Assembly: GCF_002797595.1 (NCBI RefSeq)
Contig: NZ_PGFE01000001.1
Span: forward strand, 868,001 to 932,000
Length of the DNA: 64,000 nt
Direction of reading: 5' to 3'
Source of the DNA: Sediminihabitans luteus
Lineage (GTDB): Bacteria > Actinomycetota > Actinomycetes > Actinomycetales > Cellulomonadaceae
The notes beneath the pieces were generated by a model. It searched no databases. It was not told the origin of the DNA and saw only the letters and a program-made list of their open reading frames with translations. Shown here piece by piece: positions 1 through 7,521 of the stretch. The translations under genes and the position numbers were made by a program. Position 1 is the first letter of the stretch; each line of letters starts with the position of its first letter.

Positions 1-1
1 C

Positions 2-349
2 AACGACCTCACGAGCTCGACCTTCGACAGCGACTCCCCGGACGTCGGGGGCATCGCTGGGTTCGCCGTGCACGGCATGAACGGGATGATGCTCATCCCG
101 CTCGTCGCGCTGCTGCTGCTCGTCGTGTCGTTCTTCGCGAAGGTCCCGCGGGGCACGTTCTGGGCGCTGCTCGTCGTGGTCGACGTCGTGCTGCAGATCG
201 GCATCGCGTTCGCGGCGTTCGGCGCGCCGGTCGTGGGCGCGTTCCACGGGATCAACGCGTTCGTGCTCGCGGGCCTCGGCGTCGCGGCGGCCCGCGCGGC
301 CCGCCCGGGCCGGACGACGGCGACCGTGCCCGAGCGCGCGACGACGTGA
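2..349 (+). CDS. C-terminal part of a small integral membrane protein (5' end outside window)
   Basis: The frame is open from the first base, so the true start lies upstream of the window; a GTG at 68 is in frame but is probably internal. About 115 residues are visible: a short polar segment (NDLTSSTF), then roughly three hydrophobic helices (LIPLVALLLLVVSFF; TFWALLVVVDVVLQIGIAFAAF; GINAFVLAGLGVAAARAA) and a polar tail. The stop overlaps the start of the multicopper oxidase by 4 bp (GTGA), so the two are co-transcribed and probably translationally coupled. No catalytic motif is visible. It resembles small DUF-type four-helix membrane proteins often found beside cupredoxin or oxidase genes, but no family is assigned. 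Confidence 0.7.
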   Translation, partial: NDLTSSTFDSDSPDVGGIAGFAVHGMNGMMLIPLVALLLLVVSFFAKVPRGTFWALLVVVDVVLQIGIAFAAFGAPVVGAFHGINAFVLAGLGVAAARAARPGRTTATVPERATT

Positions 350-1932
350 CCACCGGGCGCGGGGCGGGCGGCCGCGTCGGCCTGCTGGTCGCCTGCGCCG
401 CGACGCTGCTCGTGCTCGCGCCGATCGCGTGGTTCTGGCACGCGTCGCTCCTGCCGGGGACGTACGCGGTGACGTCGGTGGGCTACGTCGACACGGGCAC
501 CGCGGGCACCGCAGGAACGGGCACGGGCACAGGCACCGGCACGGACCCGGCCGACCCGGCCACGCGCCCGGGCGACGGCGTCGGGCCGCGCGGCGCGACG
601 CCGCTCGCCCACCGGCACGAGGCGGTCGCCGCGGGCCGCGAGGTCTCGGTGACCGACCTCGACACGGACCCGACGCGGCGGGCCGACGTCACGGTCGACC
701 TGGTCGCGCGTGCGGGGACGGTCCGGCTGGCCTCGGGCCGCACGGTCGAGGGGTACACGCTGAACGGCACGTCCCCGGGGCCGCTGATCGAGGTCGTGCA
801 GGGCCAGCTGCTCGAGGTGCACCTGCGCAACGAGTCGGTCGGGTCCGGCCTGACGCTGCACTGGCACGGCGTGGACGTGCCCAACGCGCAGGACGGCGTC
901 GCGGGCGTCACGCAGGACGCGGTGCCCGTGGGCGGTGAGCACACGTACCGGTTCGTCGCCCCGGACTCGGGGACCTACTGGTACCACTCGCACCAGGTCT
1001 CGCACGAGCAGGTCGTGGGCGGGCTGCTCGGCGCGCTCGTGGTGCACCCGGCGACCCCGACGCGGCCGGTCGACGTCGACCGCGTGGTCGTGGCGCACAC
1101 GTACGGCGGCGCGCTCACGCTCGACGGTCAGGAGGGCGACGTGCGCGTGCCCGCCGAGCCCGGCGACGTCGTCCGCCTCCGGCTGGTCGACACGGACGAC
1201 GGCACGCTCACGGCGTGGGCGTCGGTCCCGTACCGGGTGGTCGCGGTGGACGGCCACGACGTGCACGAGCCACCGGCCGTCGAGCGCGCGACGGTCGGCG
1301 TCGGGGCGGGCGGCCGGGTCGACCTCGAGGTCGTGGTGCCGGACGACGGCACCGCGGCCCGCGTCCAGGTCGGGTCGTCCGACGCCCTGGTCGTGGGACC
1401 GGCGCAGGCGCAGGCTCCCCCGGTCGAGCGGCCGGACGACGCGGTCGACCTCCTCGCGTACGGGACGCCGGCGCCGCTCGGGATCGACCCGGCGTCGCCC
1501 GACCGGAGCTTCGAGTACGCGATCGGGCGCCGGCCCGGGTTCGTCGGCGGGCGTCCGGGCATGTGGTGGTCGGTCAACGGGCACGTGTTCCCGGACCTGC
1601 CGATGTTCATGGTGCGCGAGGGCGACGTCGTGCGAATCACGATCAGCAACGACAGCGGCGCGGTCCACCCGATCCACCTGCACGGGCACCATGCGGTCGT
1701 GCTCTCGCGCGACGGCGTCGCGGCCACGGGCAGCCCGTGGTGGTTCGACACGCTCGACGTGCGCGACGGCGAGACGTACGAGGTCGCGTTCGTCGCGGAC
1801 AACCCGGGGATCTGGATGGACCACTGCCACAACCTGCAGCACGCGGCCGACGGCCTGGTGACCCACCTGATGTACGAGGGGGTCACGACGCCGTACGTCG
1901 TCGGGGGCGACACGGGCAACGAGCCCGAGTGA
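346..1932 (+). CDS. Multicopper oxidase (laccase-like), membrane-anchored
   Basis: 528 residues. An N-terminal hydrophobic helix (about 11-32) acts as signal anchor, followed by a low-complexity Gly-Thr stretch (51-67) encoded by a GGCAC-rich microsatellite. All four copper-binding motifs are present: HWHG 172-175, WYHSH 212-216, HPIHLHGH 441-448 and HCHNLQH 493-499. The type 1 site would use His441, Cys494 and His499 with Leu504 at the axial position, which in this family usually means a high-potential site. It should oxidise phenols or metal ions outside the membrane and reduce oxygen to water. GTG start in a 4-bp overlap with the upstream membrane-protein gene. The substrate cannot be told from sequence; copper or manganese oxidation are alternatives. 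Confidence 0.92.
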   Translation: MTTGRGAGGRVGLLVACAATLLVLAPIAWFWHASLLPGTYAVTSVGYVDTGTAGTAGTGTGTGTGTDPADPATRPGDGVGPRGATPLAHRHEAVAAGREVSVTDLDTDPTRRADVTVDLVARAGTVRLASGRTVEGYTLNGTSPGPLIEVVQGQLLEVHLRNESVGSGLTLHWHGVDVPNAQDGVAGVTQDAVPVGGEHTYRFVAPDSGTYWYHSHQVSHEQVVGGLLGALVVHPATPTRPVDVDRVVVAHTYGGALTLDGQEGDVRVPAEPGDVVRLRLVDTDDGTLTAWASVPYRVVAVDGHDVHEPPAVERATVGVGAGGRVDLEVVVPDDGTAARVQVGSSDALVVGPAQAQAPPVERPDDAVDLLAYGTPAPLGIDPASPDRSFEYAIGRRPGFVGGRPGMWWSVNGHVFPDLPMFMVREGDVVRITISNDSGAVHPIHLHGHHAVVLSRDGVAATGSPWWFDTLDVRDGETYEVAFVADNPGIWMDHCHNLQHAADGLVTHLMYEGVTTPYVVGGDTGNEPE

Positions 1933-1941
1933 GCCCGGGCG

Positions 1942-1970
1942 GTCGGGCGGGCCGCACCGGCCCGCCCGAC
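1942..1970. terminator. Bidirectional hairpin terminator
   Basis: A GC-rich inverted repeat with 12-bp arms (GTCGGGCGGGCC paired with its complement, 4-5 nt loop) lies between the convergent multicopper oxidase and beta-helix genes. No T-tract follows, as is usual in such GC-rich genomes. Confidence 0.7.
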
Positions 1971-1982
1971 GGGTGCCGGGGG

Positions 1983-2408
1983 TCAGGCGGCGGCGTACCC
2001 GCCGCTGCGCCCGGCGGTGCGCTGCGGGCCGACGTGGCTCCCTGCGGGCAGCGCCTCGTCGTCGGGCACGAGCGCGCCCGGGTCGACGACCGACTCGGCG
2101 CCGAGCCGCGCACGGGCCCCGACGCGCGCACCACGGTGCACCACGGCGCGCGGGCCGACGTGCGCCGCGCGCCCGACCACCGCGTCGGTGCCGACGCGGG
2201 CGTCCTCGTCGACCCATGCGGCCGCCTCGACGTGGGCGCGGGCGCCCACGACCGCCCCGGGCTCGACGTAGGCGCTCTCGGCGACCCACGCGTCCGGGTG
2301 CACGTCGGCGCGCGTCGAGACGGGACCGCCCCCGTTGGGGTGCCTGACGTACTTCACGACGCGACCGTCGTCGTGCTCGACCTCGACGTTGCGTGCGAGC
2401 CTCACCAT
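1983..2408 (-). CDS. Left-handed beta-helix (hexapeptide-repeat) protein, gamma-carbonic-anhydrase/transferase-like
   Basis: 141 residues from the ATG at 2408, chosen because AGGAGG lies 7 nt upstream; a longer frame to 2492 has no such site. After a short basic N-terminus (MVRLARNVEVEHDDG) the protein is almost entirely hexapeptide repeats (ADVHPDAWV, AYVEPGAVVGARAHV, ARVGTDAVVGRAAHVGPRAVV), the left-handed parallel beta-helix signature. This fold occurs in acyltransferases and gamma-class carbonic anhydrases. The His triad of active gamma carbonic anhydrases is not obvious, and there is no C-terminal acyltransferase cap, so enzymatic activity is unproven. A Zur-like palindrome lies just upstream (2426-2440). 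It is convergent with the multicopper oxidase gene. Confidence 0.75.
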   Translation of the reverse strand: MVRLARNVEVEHDDGRVVKYVRHPNGGGPVSTRADVHPDAWVAESAYVEPGAVVGARAHVEAAAWVDEDARVGTDAVVGRAAHVGPRAVVHRGARVGARARLGAESVVDPGALVPDDEALPAGSHVGPQRTAGRSGGYAAA

Positions 2409-2425
2409 GCGGACCTCCTGTCGGA

Positions 2426-2440
2426 TGGACATGATTCTCA
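2426..2440. promoter_or_regulatory. Candidate Zur (zinc repressor) operator
   Basis: TGGACATGATTCTCA matches the actinobacterial Zur palindrome TGAAAATGATTTTCA at 12 of 15 positions. It sits 18 bp upstream of the beta-helix gene's ATG, directly before its ribosome binding site, where binding would block transcription. The assignment rests on consensus recall alone; no zur gene is in the window. Confidence 0.4.
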
Positions 2441-2482
2441 GCATCGTCAACGTACGAGCCCGCCCGAGGATTCCCGGGCGGA

Positions 2483-2513
2483 TTGTCCGCACGGTCCCCG
2501 CGCGCCATATCCT
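2483..2513 (+). promoter_or_regulatory. Probable tRNA-Lys promoter
   Basis: TTGTCC (2483-2488) and TATCCT (2508-2513) resemble -35 and -10 hexamers with a long 19-bp spacer. The -10 element ends 8 bp before the first base of the tRNA. Confidence 0.45.
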
Positions 2514-2521
2514 CGTCCCAC

Positions 2522-2597
2522 GGGCCTCTAGCTCAACTGGCAGAGCTGCGGACTTTTAATCCGTAGGTTGTGGGTTCGAACCCCACGGGGCCCACCA
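2522..2597 (+). tRNA. tRNA-Lys (anticodon TTT)
   Basis: 76 nt including an encoded CCA. The acceptor arms GGGCCTC and GGGGCCC pair with one G-U. The anticodon loop CTTTTAA sits in the GCGGA/TCCGT stem, and the T-arm TGTGGG-TTCGAAC-CCCACG is canonical. The discriminator base is A. Confidence 0.97.
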
Positions 2598-2635
2598 GTG
2601 TTTCCAACGGTTCCGACCTCCTGACTGCCCCGCAG

Positions 2636-2697
2636 GTGTAGCCACACGTGTAGCCGAGACCCCTTCGAAGGCCCCGAAACCGCCCTGCGGTGTAGCC
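2636..2697. repeat. Three direct copies of GTGTAGCC downstream of tRNA-Lys
   Basis: The octamer GTGTAGCC occurs at 2636-2643, 2648-2655 and 2690-2697. The outer two copies share the longer context GGTGTAGCCAC. Clustered direct repeats beside a tRNA 3' end resemble arm-type sites of tyrosine recombinases, but no integrase gene is present. Confidence 0.5.
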
Positions 2698-2725
2698 ACG
2701 AAGCCACAGCCGCGAATCGGGCACG

Positions 2726-2857
2726 TCAGGCCGTGTTGCCGCGGCGCAGCACGGCGTCGGCGAGGCGGGCCTGCTCGTCACCACGATCCATAGGCACGAG
2801 CTCGTGCGCGGGCGTGCCCCTCTGGCGGCCACCTGCCCGTTCGCGCGAGCGGTCATG
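2726..2857 (-). other. Open coding-like segment without a clear start, possible gene remnant
   Basis: A 43-residue reading segment ends with TGA at 2726 and has strongly GC-biased third positions in its distal half (ELVPMDRGDEQARLADAVL). There is no good start: an ATG at 2856 overlapping the regulator's stop is in a different frame, and the only in-frame ATG would give 21 residues. It could be a small gene frameshifted near 2800 that once followed the regulator, or a chance open frame. Confidence 0.25.
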
Positions 2858-3374
2858 CGCCTCCCCCGGCCTCGACGTCGTCGTCCCAGGCGGCGCGCTC
2901 CTGCGCCTTGCGGGACGAGCCGGCGCGCGCGGCGAGGCTGTAGTCGGTCTGGTCCTGCTCCGGCCCGGGCTCCACAACACCAACACCGGGTGCCGCCTCG
3001 CGCAGGGCGAGCACTTCGCGGTTCGCGCGAGCGAACTGACGCACGACGTCGATCACCGTGCGGCGCTGATCGGCGGAGAGCAGGTCAGCGTCTGGGGGCA
3101 GCTGGTCGGCGAGCGACGCGAGCGGCATCGGAAGGTCGGCGGCGGCGTAGACGCGCTCGATCGGGTAGCCGGAGAGAACTGCGAGGGCCTCGAGGGTCTT
3201 GCCCGAGGGCCGGGAGAGGTAGTTGCCGGCGAGGATCTTGTCGACGGTCGTGTACGAGAGGGTGAGGCCTCGCTGCTCGGCGAGGCGCCCGAGGGCTCGA
3301 CCGCGGACGCCGCCATGCTGGTCGGATGCTGTCTGCGCCACGTCGCGGAGCGTGAGTGCGCTGTCTGAGTTCAT
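2853..3374 (-). CDS. Phage-type helix-turn-helix regulator
   Basis: 173 residues from the ATG at 3374, with GGAAGG about 9 nt upstream. An N-terminal region (about 8-75) reads as an XRE/Cro-like DNA-binding domain in which the SYTTVDKILAGNYLSRPSGKTLEALAVLSGYP segment supplies the recognition helix and following turn. The rest is acidic and variable, with LADQLPPDADLLSADQRRTVIDVV resembling the C-terminal part of prophage repressor-like proteins. It probably autoregulates from the 286-bp divergent region upstream. Its place close to tRNA-Lys and short direct repeats suggests origin in an integrated element. No peptidase-type self-cleavage domain is seen. Confidence 0.7.
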   Translation of the reverse strand: MNSDSALTLRDVAQTASDQHGGVRGRALGRLAEQRGLTLSYTTVDKILAGNYLSRPSGKTLEALAVLSGYPIERVYAAADLPMPLASLADQLPPDADLLSADQRRTVIDVVRQFARANREVLALREAAPGVGVVEPGPEQDQTDYSLAARAGSSRKAQERAAWDDDVEAGGGA

Positions 3375-3660
3375 AGGGCGGAACCTTCCGGCGCTAGTCC
3401 CGCTGATCCGAGCAAGCAAGCGGATTCATCGACAAATGACAAGTCCACGGTATCGGCCTTCCCACGGGTCACCACCGCTGACATGACCTGCCTCGCACGC
3501 AGCCGCGGACGACCCGCGCGAGGCAGGTCGATCGGGCAGCATTTCACCCGGCACGACTGCTTCTGTCCGCATTCTTGGCATGGGACGAATGGAATACTGA
3601 CGCCGCGTCGCACCAGGCCGCAGACGCAGACCCTTCGATTCACGCACACGAACGGACGCC
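3375..3660. promoter_or_regulatory. Divergent promoter region between the HTH regulator and a coiled-coil membrane gene
   Basis: 286 bp without a convincing gene. On the regulator side the minus strand carries the directly repeated TTGTC-ATT-TGTC (about 3431-3443) and a GCTTGCTTGC run, possible operator half-sites. A frame on the minus strand containing several cysteines has poor codon bias and no ribosome binding site and is not taken as a gene. Confidence 0.4.
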
Positions 3661-4317
3661 ATGTCGACGCCGCCCCCTCCCCCGCCGCCCCCTCACGACC
3701 ACGCGGTCGCCACCGCTCCGGCCACGCACCGACGCTGGTTCTCACGTGGCCGGCAGCGCACGATCACGATCGTGCTGCTCGCCGTGCTGCTCGCCGCCAC
3801 GGTCACGTCGACCGCGCTCTGGATCGTGAACTACCAGAGCGCGCAGTCCTGGGTCGCCAAGGCGGACGACCTGCAGGCGGAGCTCGACGACGCGCTCGTC
3901 GACGTCGAGCGCGCCCAGGATGCCACCGCGAGCAAGGACCAGCGCGTGCGAGAGCTCACGGAGCAGGTCGAGGCGCTCGACGCGGACGCGTCATCGGTCG
4001 AGGCGCTGCGCCTGGAGCTCGAGTCGCGAGCCTCTGAGCTCGACGAGCGAGAGAAGACCGTGACGACCACGGAGGAGCGGATCGCTGCGTCGACCATCAC
4101 GGAGGGCACCTGGACCGTAGGCACGGATATCGCTCCCGGCACCTACCGGACGACGGCAGCCGTCGGAGGCGAGTGCTACTGGAGCATCGAGCGCTCCGGC
4201 AGCAACGGGAGCGACATCGTCGAGAACGACATCGTGACCGGAGGATTCCCTACGGTCGTGCTCTCCGAGGGCCAGGACTTCACGACCAACCGCTGCGGGT
4301 CCTGGGCCAAGCAGTAG
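3661..4317 (+). CDS. Membrane-anchored coiled-coil protein with a C-terminal Cys-paired beta domain
   Basis: 218 residues, three zones. A Pro-rich cytoplasmic N-terminus (MSTPPPPPPPPH) leads to one transmembrane helix (about 35-57, TITIVLLAVLLAATVTSTALWIV). Residues 60-142 form a charged heptad coiled coil (LQAELDDALVDVERAQ, VEALRLELESRASELDEREK). The C-terminal 75 residues (GTWTVGTDIAPGTYRT, CYWSIER, NRCGSW) match a small extracellular domain found in many actinobacterial and Bacillus surface proteins, with two conserved Cys that could form a disulfide. It should sit on the outer face of the membrane. The function of this family is unknown. It ends 6 bp from the convergent glycosyltransferase gene. 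Confidence 0.8.
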   Translation: MSTPPPPPPPPHDHAVATAPATHRRWFSRGRQRTITIVLLAVLLAATVTSTALWIVNYQSAQSWVAKADDLQAELDDALVDVERAQDATASKDQRVRELTEQVEALDADASSVEALRLELESRASELDEREKTVTTTEERIAASTITEGTWTVGTDIAPGTYRTTAAVGGECYWSIERSGSNGSDIVENDIVTGGFPTVVLSEGQDFTTNRCGSWAKQ

Positions 4318-4322
4318 CGCGG

Positions 4323-5690
4323 TCACACCGCGGGCAACCGCTCCGGCTCGACGTCGGGCAGCAGCCGCGGGCCGTCGTCGACGACGATCGGCTCGCGCGC
4401 CGTCTTGGCCCAGCCGTGGCGGCGCAGGAGCTGCCGCCCGAGCGCCCGCCACACCACGGGGTAGGTGATGAGCGAGTAGAGCATGTAGGGCAGGACGACG
4501 ATCAGTGCGGTCGCGACCTCGCGCCGGGTCCCGCCGCGCAGCAGCACCCCGAGCGGGGCGGGGCCGAGCGCCGCGACGACGAACAGGACCATCGCGGGGA
4601 TCACGCGCGGCAGGATCGCGACGTCCTCGACGACCCAGTACCAGAAGGTCATGGTCATGCCGACCGCGACGGCGGCCTGCACCACGGGCGTGAGCAGGTA
4701 CATCACGGCGTCGAGCCGCGCGACGAGCGAGACGTGCCGCATGCGCCGCACGCCGAGCACGTCGGGCACGACCTGCCACCCGCCCTGCGCCCACCGCGTG
4801 CGCTGCCGGTACAGGCGGCGCAGGTTGGGCACGCCCTGCTGCTCGACCACGGCCGCGTTGGTCTGCTCGCCGCGCCAGCCGGCCTGGACCATCCGGACGC
4901 CGAGGTCCTGGTCCTCGGTGAGCTTGTCGCGCCACGGGCCGCGCGCCACGCCCTCGGGCATCTGCTCGTCGACGACGAGGTCGTCGAGCGCCGAGAGCCG
5001 GTTGAACTGCCCGTTGCCGCCCATGTTCGCGGTGCCCCACCACGACCGCGCGAGCTGCATGACGCGCCCGAACACCGAGAACTCGAGGCCCTGCGCCCAG
5101 GTGAGGTAGCCCGTCTGGTTGTAGATGCGCACGAGCGTCTGCACCCCGCCGACGCGGGGGTCGGCGAAGTGCTGCGCGAGCACGGACGGCGCCCCGGGGT
5201 CGAGGCGACCGTCCGCGTCGACGACGCCCACGATCACGCGGTCGCGCGGCACCCCCGCGAGCTCCTCGCCGATCATGCGCCACGCGAGGTCGAGCACCGC
5301 GGCCTTGCCGATGCGCGCCTCGGGCAGCTCGCGACGCACCACGCGCAGGTCGGGCACGTCGAGGCCCGCGAGCACGGTCGGGGTCGCGTCGGCCGAGGCG
5401 TCGTCCACGACGACGATGCGGCGGTGCGTCGCGCGGACGTCCGCGAGGCGACCCACCGAGTCGGCGATCGTGACCTCCTCGTCCATCGCGGGCACGACGA
5501 ACACCCACATGAAGTCGGACTCGTCGGCGCGGGGCGTGCGGTCGGCACGACGGCGCCGGCGGCGCTCGCGCGCGGCGAGCACGACCAGCAGGAGGGTCCA
5601 GGCGACGGCGCCGAGCGCGACCGCGAGCAGGACGCTCAGGACGATCGCGGGGATCAGCGGGATACCGGTGAAGAGGGAGAAGGCGCTCAC
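4323..5690 (-). CDS. Processive family-2 glycosyltransferase, membrane-bound
   Basis: 455 residues from GTG 5690. One N-terminal transmembrane helix (about 10-40) precedes an Arg-rich loop, the GT-A catalytic domain (about 58-310) and three C-terminal transmembrane segments (about 327-352, 360-385, 392-415). Catalytic landmarks are VVVDDAS (93-99), VVDADG (156-161, the DxD-type metal site), TEDQD (258-262, with the catalytic base) and QRTRW (296-300, the QxxRW acceptor motif). This architecture is that of hyaluronan/poly-GlcNAc/cellulose synthase-like enzymes that polymerise and export a beta-linked glycan. The sugar and polymer cannot be assigned. The longer open frame to 6662 antisense to dedA is an artefact. 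Confidence 0.85.
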   Translation of the reverse strand: MSAFSLFTGIPLIPAIVLSVLLAVALGAVAWTLLLVVLAARERRRRRRADRTPRADESDFMWVFVVPAMDEEVTIADSVGRLADVRATHRRIVVVDDASADATPTVLAGLDVPDLRVVRRELPEARIGKAAVLDLAWRMIGEELAGVPRDRVIVGVVDADGRLDPGAPSVLAQHFADPRVGGVQTLVRIYNQTGYLTWAQGLEFSVFGRVMQLARSWWGTANMGGNGQFNRLSALDDLVVDEQMPEGVARGPWRDKLTEDQDLGVRMVQAGWRGEQTNAAVVEQQGVPNLRRLYRQRTRWAQGGWQVVPDVLGVRRMRHVSLVARLDAVMYLLTPVVQAAVAVGMTMTFWYWVVEDVAILPRVIPAMVLFVVAALGPAPLGVLLRGGTRREVATALIVVLPYMLYSLITYPVVWRALGRQLLRRHGWAKTAREPIVVDDGPRLLPDVEPERLPAV

Positions 5691-5999
5691 GGGAGGCGCA
5701 CACGTGTCAGCACAGCCCGGGACACTATGTTTCGCATCGGGAGAACTTTCGCGCGTCCGTCGCGCTCCCGGTGCGCGCGGCGTGGAGGTCCCGTGAGAAT
5801 GGGACCAGCGCGACGTGACGTGCGCGACACCTGTCGTGAAGGACCGGCAATCGGCCCAATTCACGGCCCGCACGGGGTGACCGGCGAGTAGCCTGCGGAA
5901 CAACGGTCCTCCCGGGGCCGTTGTGCCCCGACGGGCCGCCTCGCGCGGCCGGCCAGGGCTCGCACGCCTCTCGTGCGCCGTCGACAGAAGGCACCCCGC
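5691..5999. promoter_or_regulatory. Divergent intergenic region between glycosyltransferase and dedA genes
   Basis: 309 bp with no credible gene. It must hold both promoters; on the minus strand CATAGT near 5727 could be a -10 element. A hairpin with 7-bp arms (ACAACGG at 5900-5906 and CCGTTGT at 5918-5924) lies in the likely dedA leader. Nothing else is recognised. Confidence 0.4.
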
Positions 6000-6647
6000 A
6001 TGCTCCACACGCTCGCCCAGACCGGGCTGCTCGACCCCGAGTCGTGGCTGTCCGGCGGCGGGACGACCGCCCTCGCCCTGGTCTGCGCGATCGTCTTCGC
6101 GGAGGTCGGCCTTCTGCTCGGCTTCTTCCTCCCGGGCGACACCCTGCTGTTCTTCACCGGCATCATCACGCTCAGCGGCCAGATCACCCAGCCGCTGTGG
6201 CTCGTGGTCCTGCTCGTGACGGCCGCGACGACGCTCGGCGGCGAGCTCGGCTACGAGATCGGACGTCGCTCGGGCCCGGCGGTGTTCGACAAGCGCGAGA
6301 GCGGTCTGTTCAGCCGCGCGAGCGTGGCCCGCGCCGAGGGGTTCTTCGAGCGCTTCGGTCCCGCGACGGTCGCGATCGCCCGGTTCGTCGCGATCGTGCG
6401 GACGTTCGTGCCCGTGGTCGCGGGCGTCGCCGTCATGCGCCGCCGCACGTTCTCGTTCTTCAACCTCGTCGGTGCCGCCGCCTGGAGCACCACCCTGATC
6501 GTGCTCGGCTACGAGCTCGGCAAGATCCCCGTGGTCTCGGACTTCGTCTCCGCGTACCTCGACCTGATCCTCGTCGCGCTCATCGTCGTGTGCGTGACCC
6601 CCGTGCTCGTGCGCGTCGTGCGCACGCGCCGCGCCGCACGCGCCTGA
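6000..6647 (+). CDS. DedA family membrane protein
   Basis: 215 residues from the ATG at 6000 (AAGG about 9 nt upstream; an earlier in-frame start at 5973 has no better site). DedA/SNARE-associated features are present: an N-terminal hydrophobic re-entrant region with GLLLGFFLPGDTLLFF, then GGELGYEIGRRSG, the conserved FxRFGPATVAIARFVAIVRTFVPVVAG segment with its essential Arg residues, and C-terminal helices. The family flips phospholipids or undecaprenyl phosphate and influences proton-motive force and drug resistance. The substrate here is not known. A set of 10-bp tandem repeats follows the stop. Confidence 0.88.
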   Translation: MLHTLAQTGLLDPESWLSGGGTTALALVCAIVFAEVGLLLGFFLPGDTLLFFTGIITLSGQITQPLWLVVLLVTAATTLGGELGYEIGRRSGPAVFDKRESGLFSRASVARAEGFFERFGPATVAIARFVAIVRTFVPVVAGVAVMRRRTFSFFNLVGAAAWSTTLIVLGYELGKIPVVSDFVSAYLDLILVALIVVCVTPVLVRVVRTRRAARA

Positions 6648-6654
6648 CGGCCCC

Positions 6655-6714
6655 GGCAGCACCCGACAGAACCCGCCAGCACCCGGCAGAACCCGGCAGA
6701 ACCCGACTGAACCC
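6655..6714. repeat. Six-copy 10-bp tandem repeat (GGCAGAACCC-like)
   Basis: Six contiguous 10-bp units: GGCAGCACCC, GACAGAACCC, GCCAGCACCC, GGCAGAACCC twice, and GACTGAACCC. The array fills the gap between dedA and the glycerophosphodiesterase gene. The period is not a multiple of three and no frame crosses it. Confidence 0.85.
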
Positions 6715-6745
6715 GCCGTGACGTACCGGCTGGTTGACTGACCCC

Positions 6746-7510
6746 ATGCTCCTGCACCCCGGCCGACCCTCCGTCGTCGGGCACCGCGGCGCCTCCGCGG
6801 ACGCCCCCCAGAACACCCTCGCCGCCTTCCGGCTCGCGCTCGCCGAGGGCGCCGACGGGATCGAGACCGACCTGCGCCTGACCGCGGACGGCGCGCCCGC
6901 CGTCATCCACGACGCGCGGGTCGACGCCACGACCGACGGCCGGGGGCTCGTCGCCGACCTCACGCTCGCGCAGGTGCGCGCGCTCGACGCGGGCACGTCG
7001 TTCGACGCCCGGTTCGCCGGGCAGCGCGTGCCCACCCTCGACGACCTCGTGACGCTCCTGGCGGACCACCCGACCACGGAGCTCCTGCTCGAGCTCAAGG
7101 GCGTCTGGGCGGCGTCCGAGGTCGCGCCCGTCGTCCGCGCGCTGCAGGACGCGGACGTCGCCGGGCGGGTCGTCGTCAAGGGCTTCCGGCGCGAGACCGT
7201 CGAGGCCGTGCGCACCGCGGCACCCGGCGTGCGGCGCGGCCTGCTCGTCGAGCACCCGACGCCCGACCTCCTCGACGCGTGCGCCCGCCTGGACGTGTGG
7301 ACGTGCAACCCCGCGGTGGCGCTCGTCGCGGCCGACCCCGGCCTGGTCGCCGCGCTGCACGACGCCGGTCACCACGTCATGGTCTGGGACGCCGACACCC
7401 CCGAGGAGTGGGAGCTGTGCACGGCGCTCGGGGTCGACGCGATCATGACCGACCACCCCGGCGCCCTCGCGCGGTGGTTCGACGCGCGGGCGGAGGGCGC
7501 CCGCGCCTAG
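6746..7510 (+). CDS. Glycerophosphodiester phosphodiesterase
   Basis: 254 residues from the ATG at 6746 (a TTG at 6734 in frame is less likely). It is a GDPD TIM barrel: VGHRGAS (11-17) with catalytic His13, Asn23, the metal ligands Glu40 and Asp42 in GIETDLRL, and His55-Asp56 as the second catalytic His. The end of the barrel carries VMVWDADTPEEW and GVDAIMTDHPG, typical of the family. It hydrolyses deacylated glycerophosphodiesters to glycerol 3-phosphate and an alcohol. No signal peptide is visible, so it is predicted to be cytosolic. It is followed after 11 bp by a PfkB kinase gene, probably in one operon. Confidence 0.9.
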   Translation: MLLHPGRPSVVGHRGASADAPQNTLAAFRLALAEGADGIETDLRLTADGAPAVIHDARVDATTDGRGLVADLTLAQVRALDAGTSFDARFAGQRVPTLDDLVTLLADHPTTELLLELKGVWAASEVAPVVRALQDADVAGRVVVKGFRRETVEAVRTAAPGVRRGLLVEHPTPDLLDACARLDVWTCNPAVALVAADPGLVAALHDAGHHVMVWDADTPEEWELCTALGVDAIMTDHPGALARWFDARAEGARA

Positions 7511-7521
7511 TCTCGGCAGGG

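Noticed and set aside
2533-2856. A 107-residue minus-strand frame ending GPVGFEPTTYGLKVRSSAS
   Set aside because: The ending is the antisense translation of tRNA-Lys, a familiar annotation artefact; the start region is better explained by another frame.
3371-3745. Cysteine-containing minus-strand frame (CQECGQKQSCRVKCC)
   Set aside because: Overlaps the start of the coiled-coil gene, lacks a ribosome binding site and has poor third-position GC bias.
4323-6662. A 779-residue minus-strand frame across the glycosyltransferase and the whole dedA gene
   Set aside because: Only the part below 5690 has glycosyltransferase sequence; the upstream 324 residues are antisense to dedA, polar and repetitive, a GC-driven shadow.
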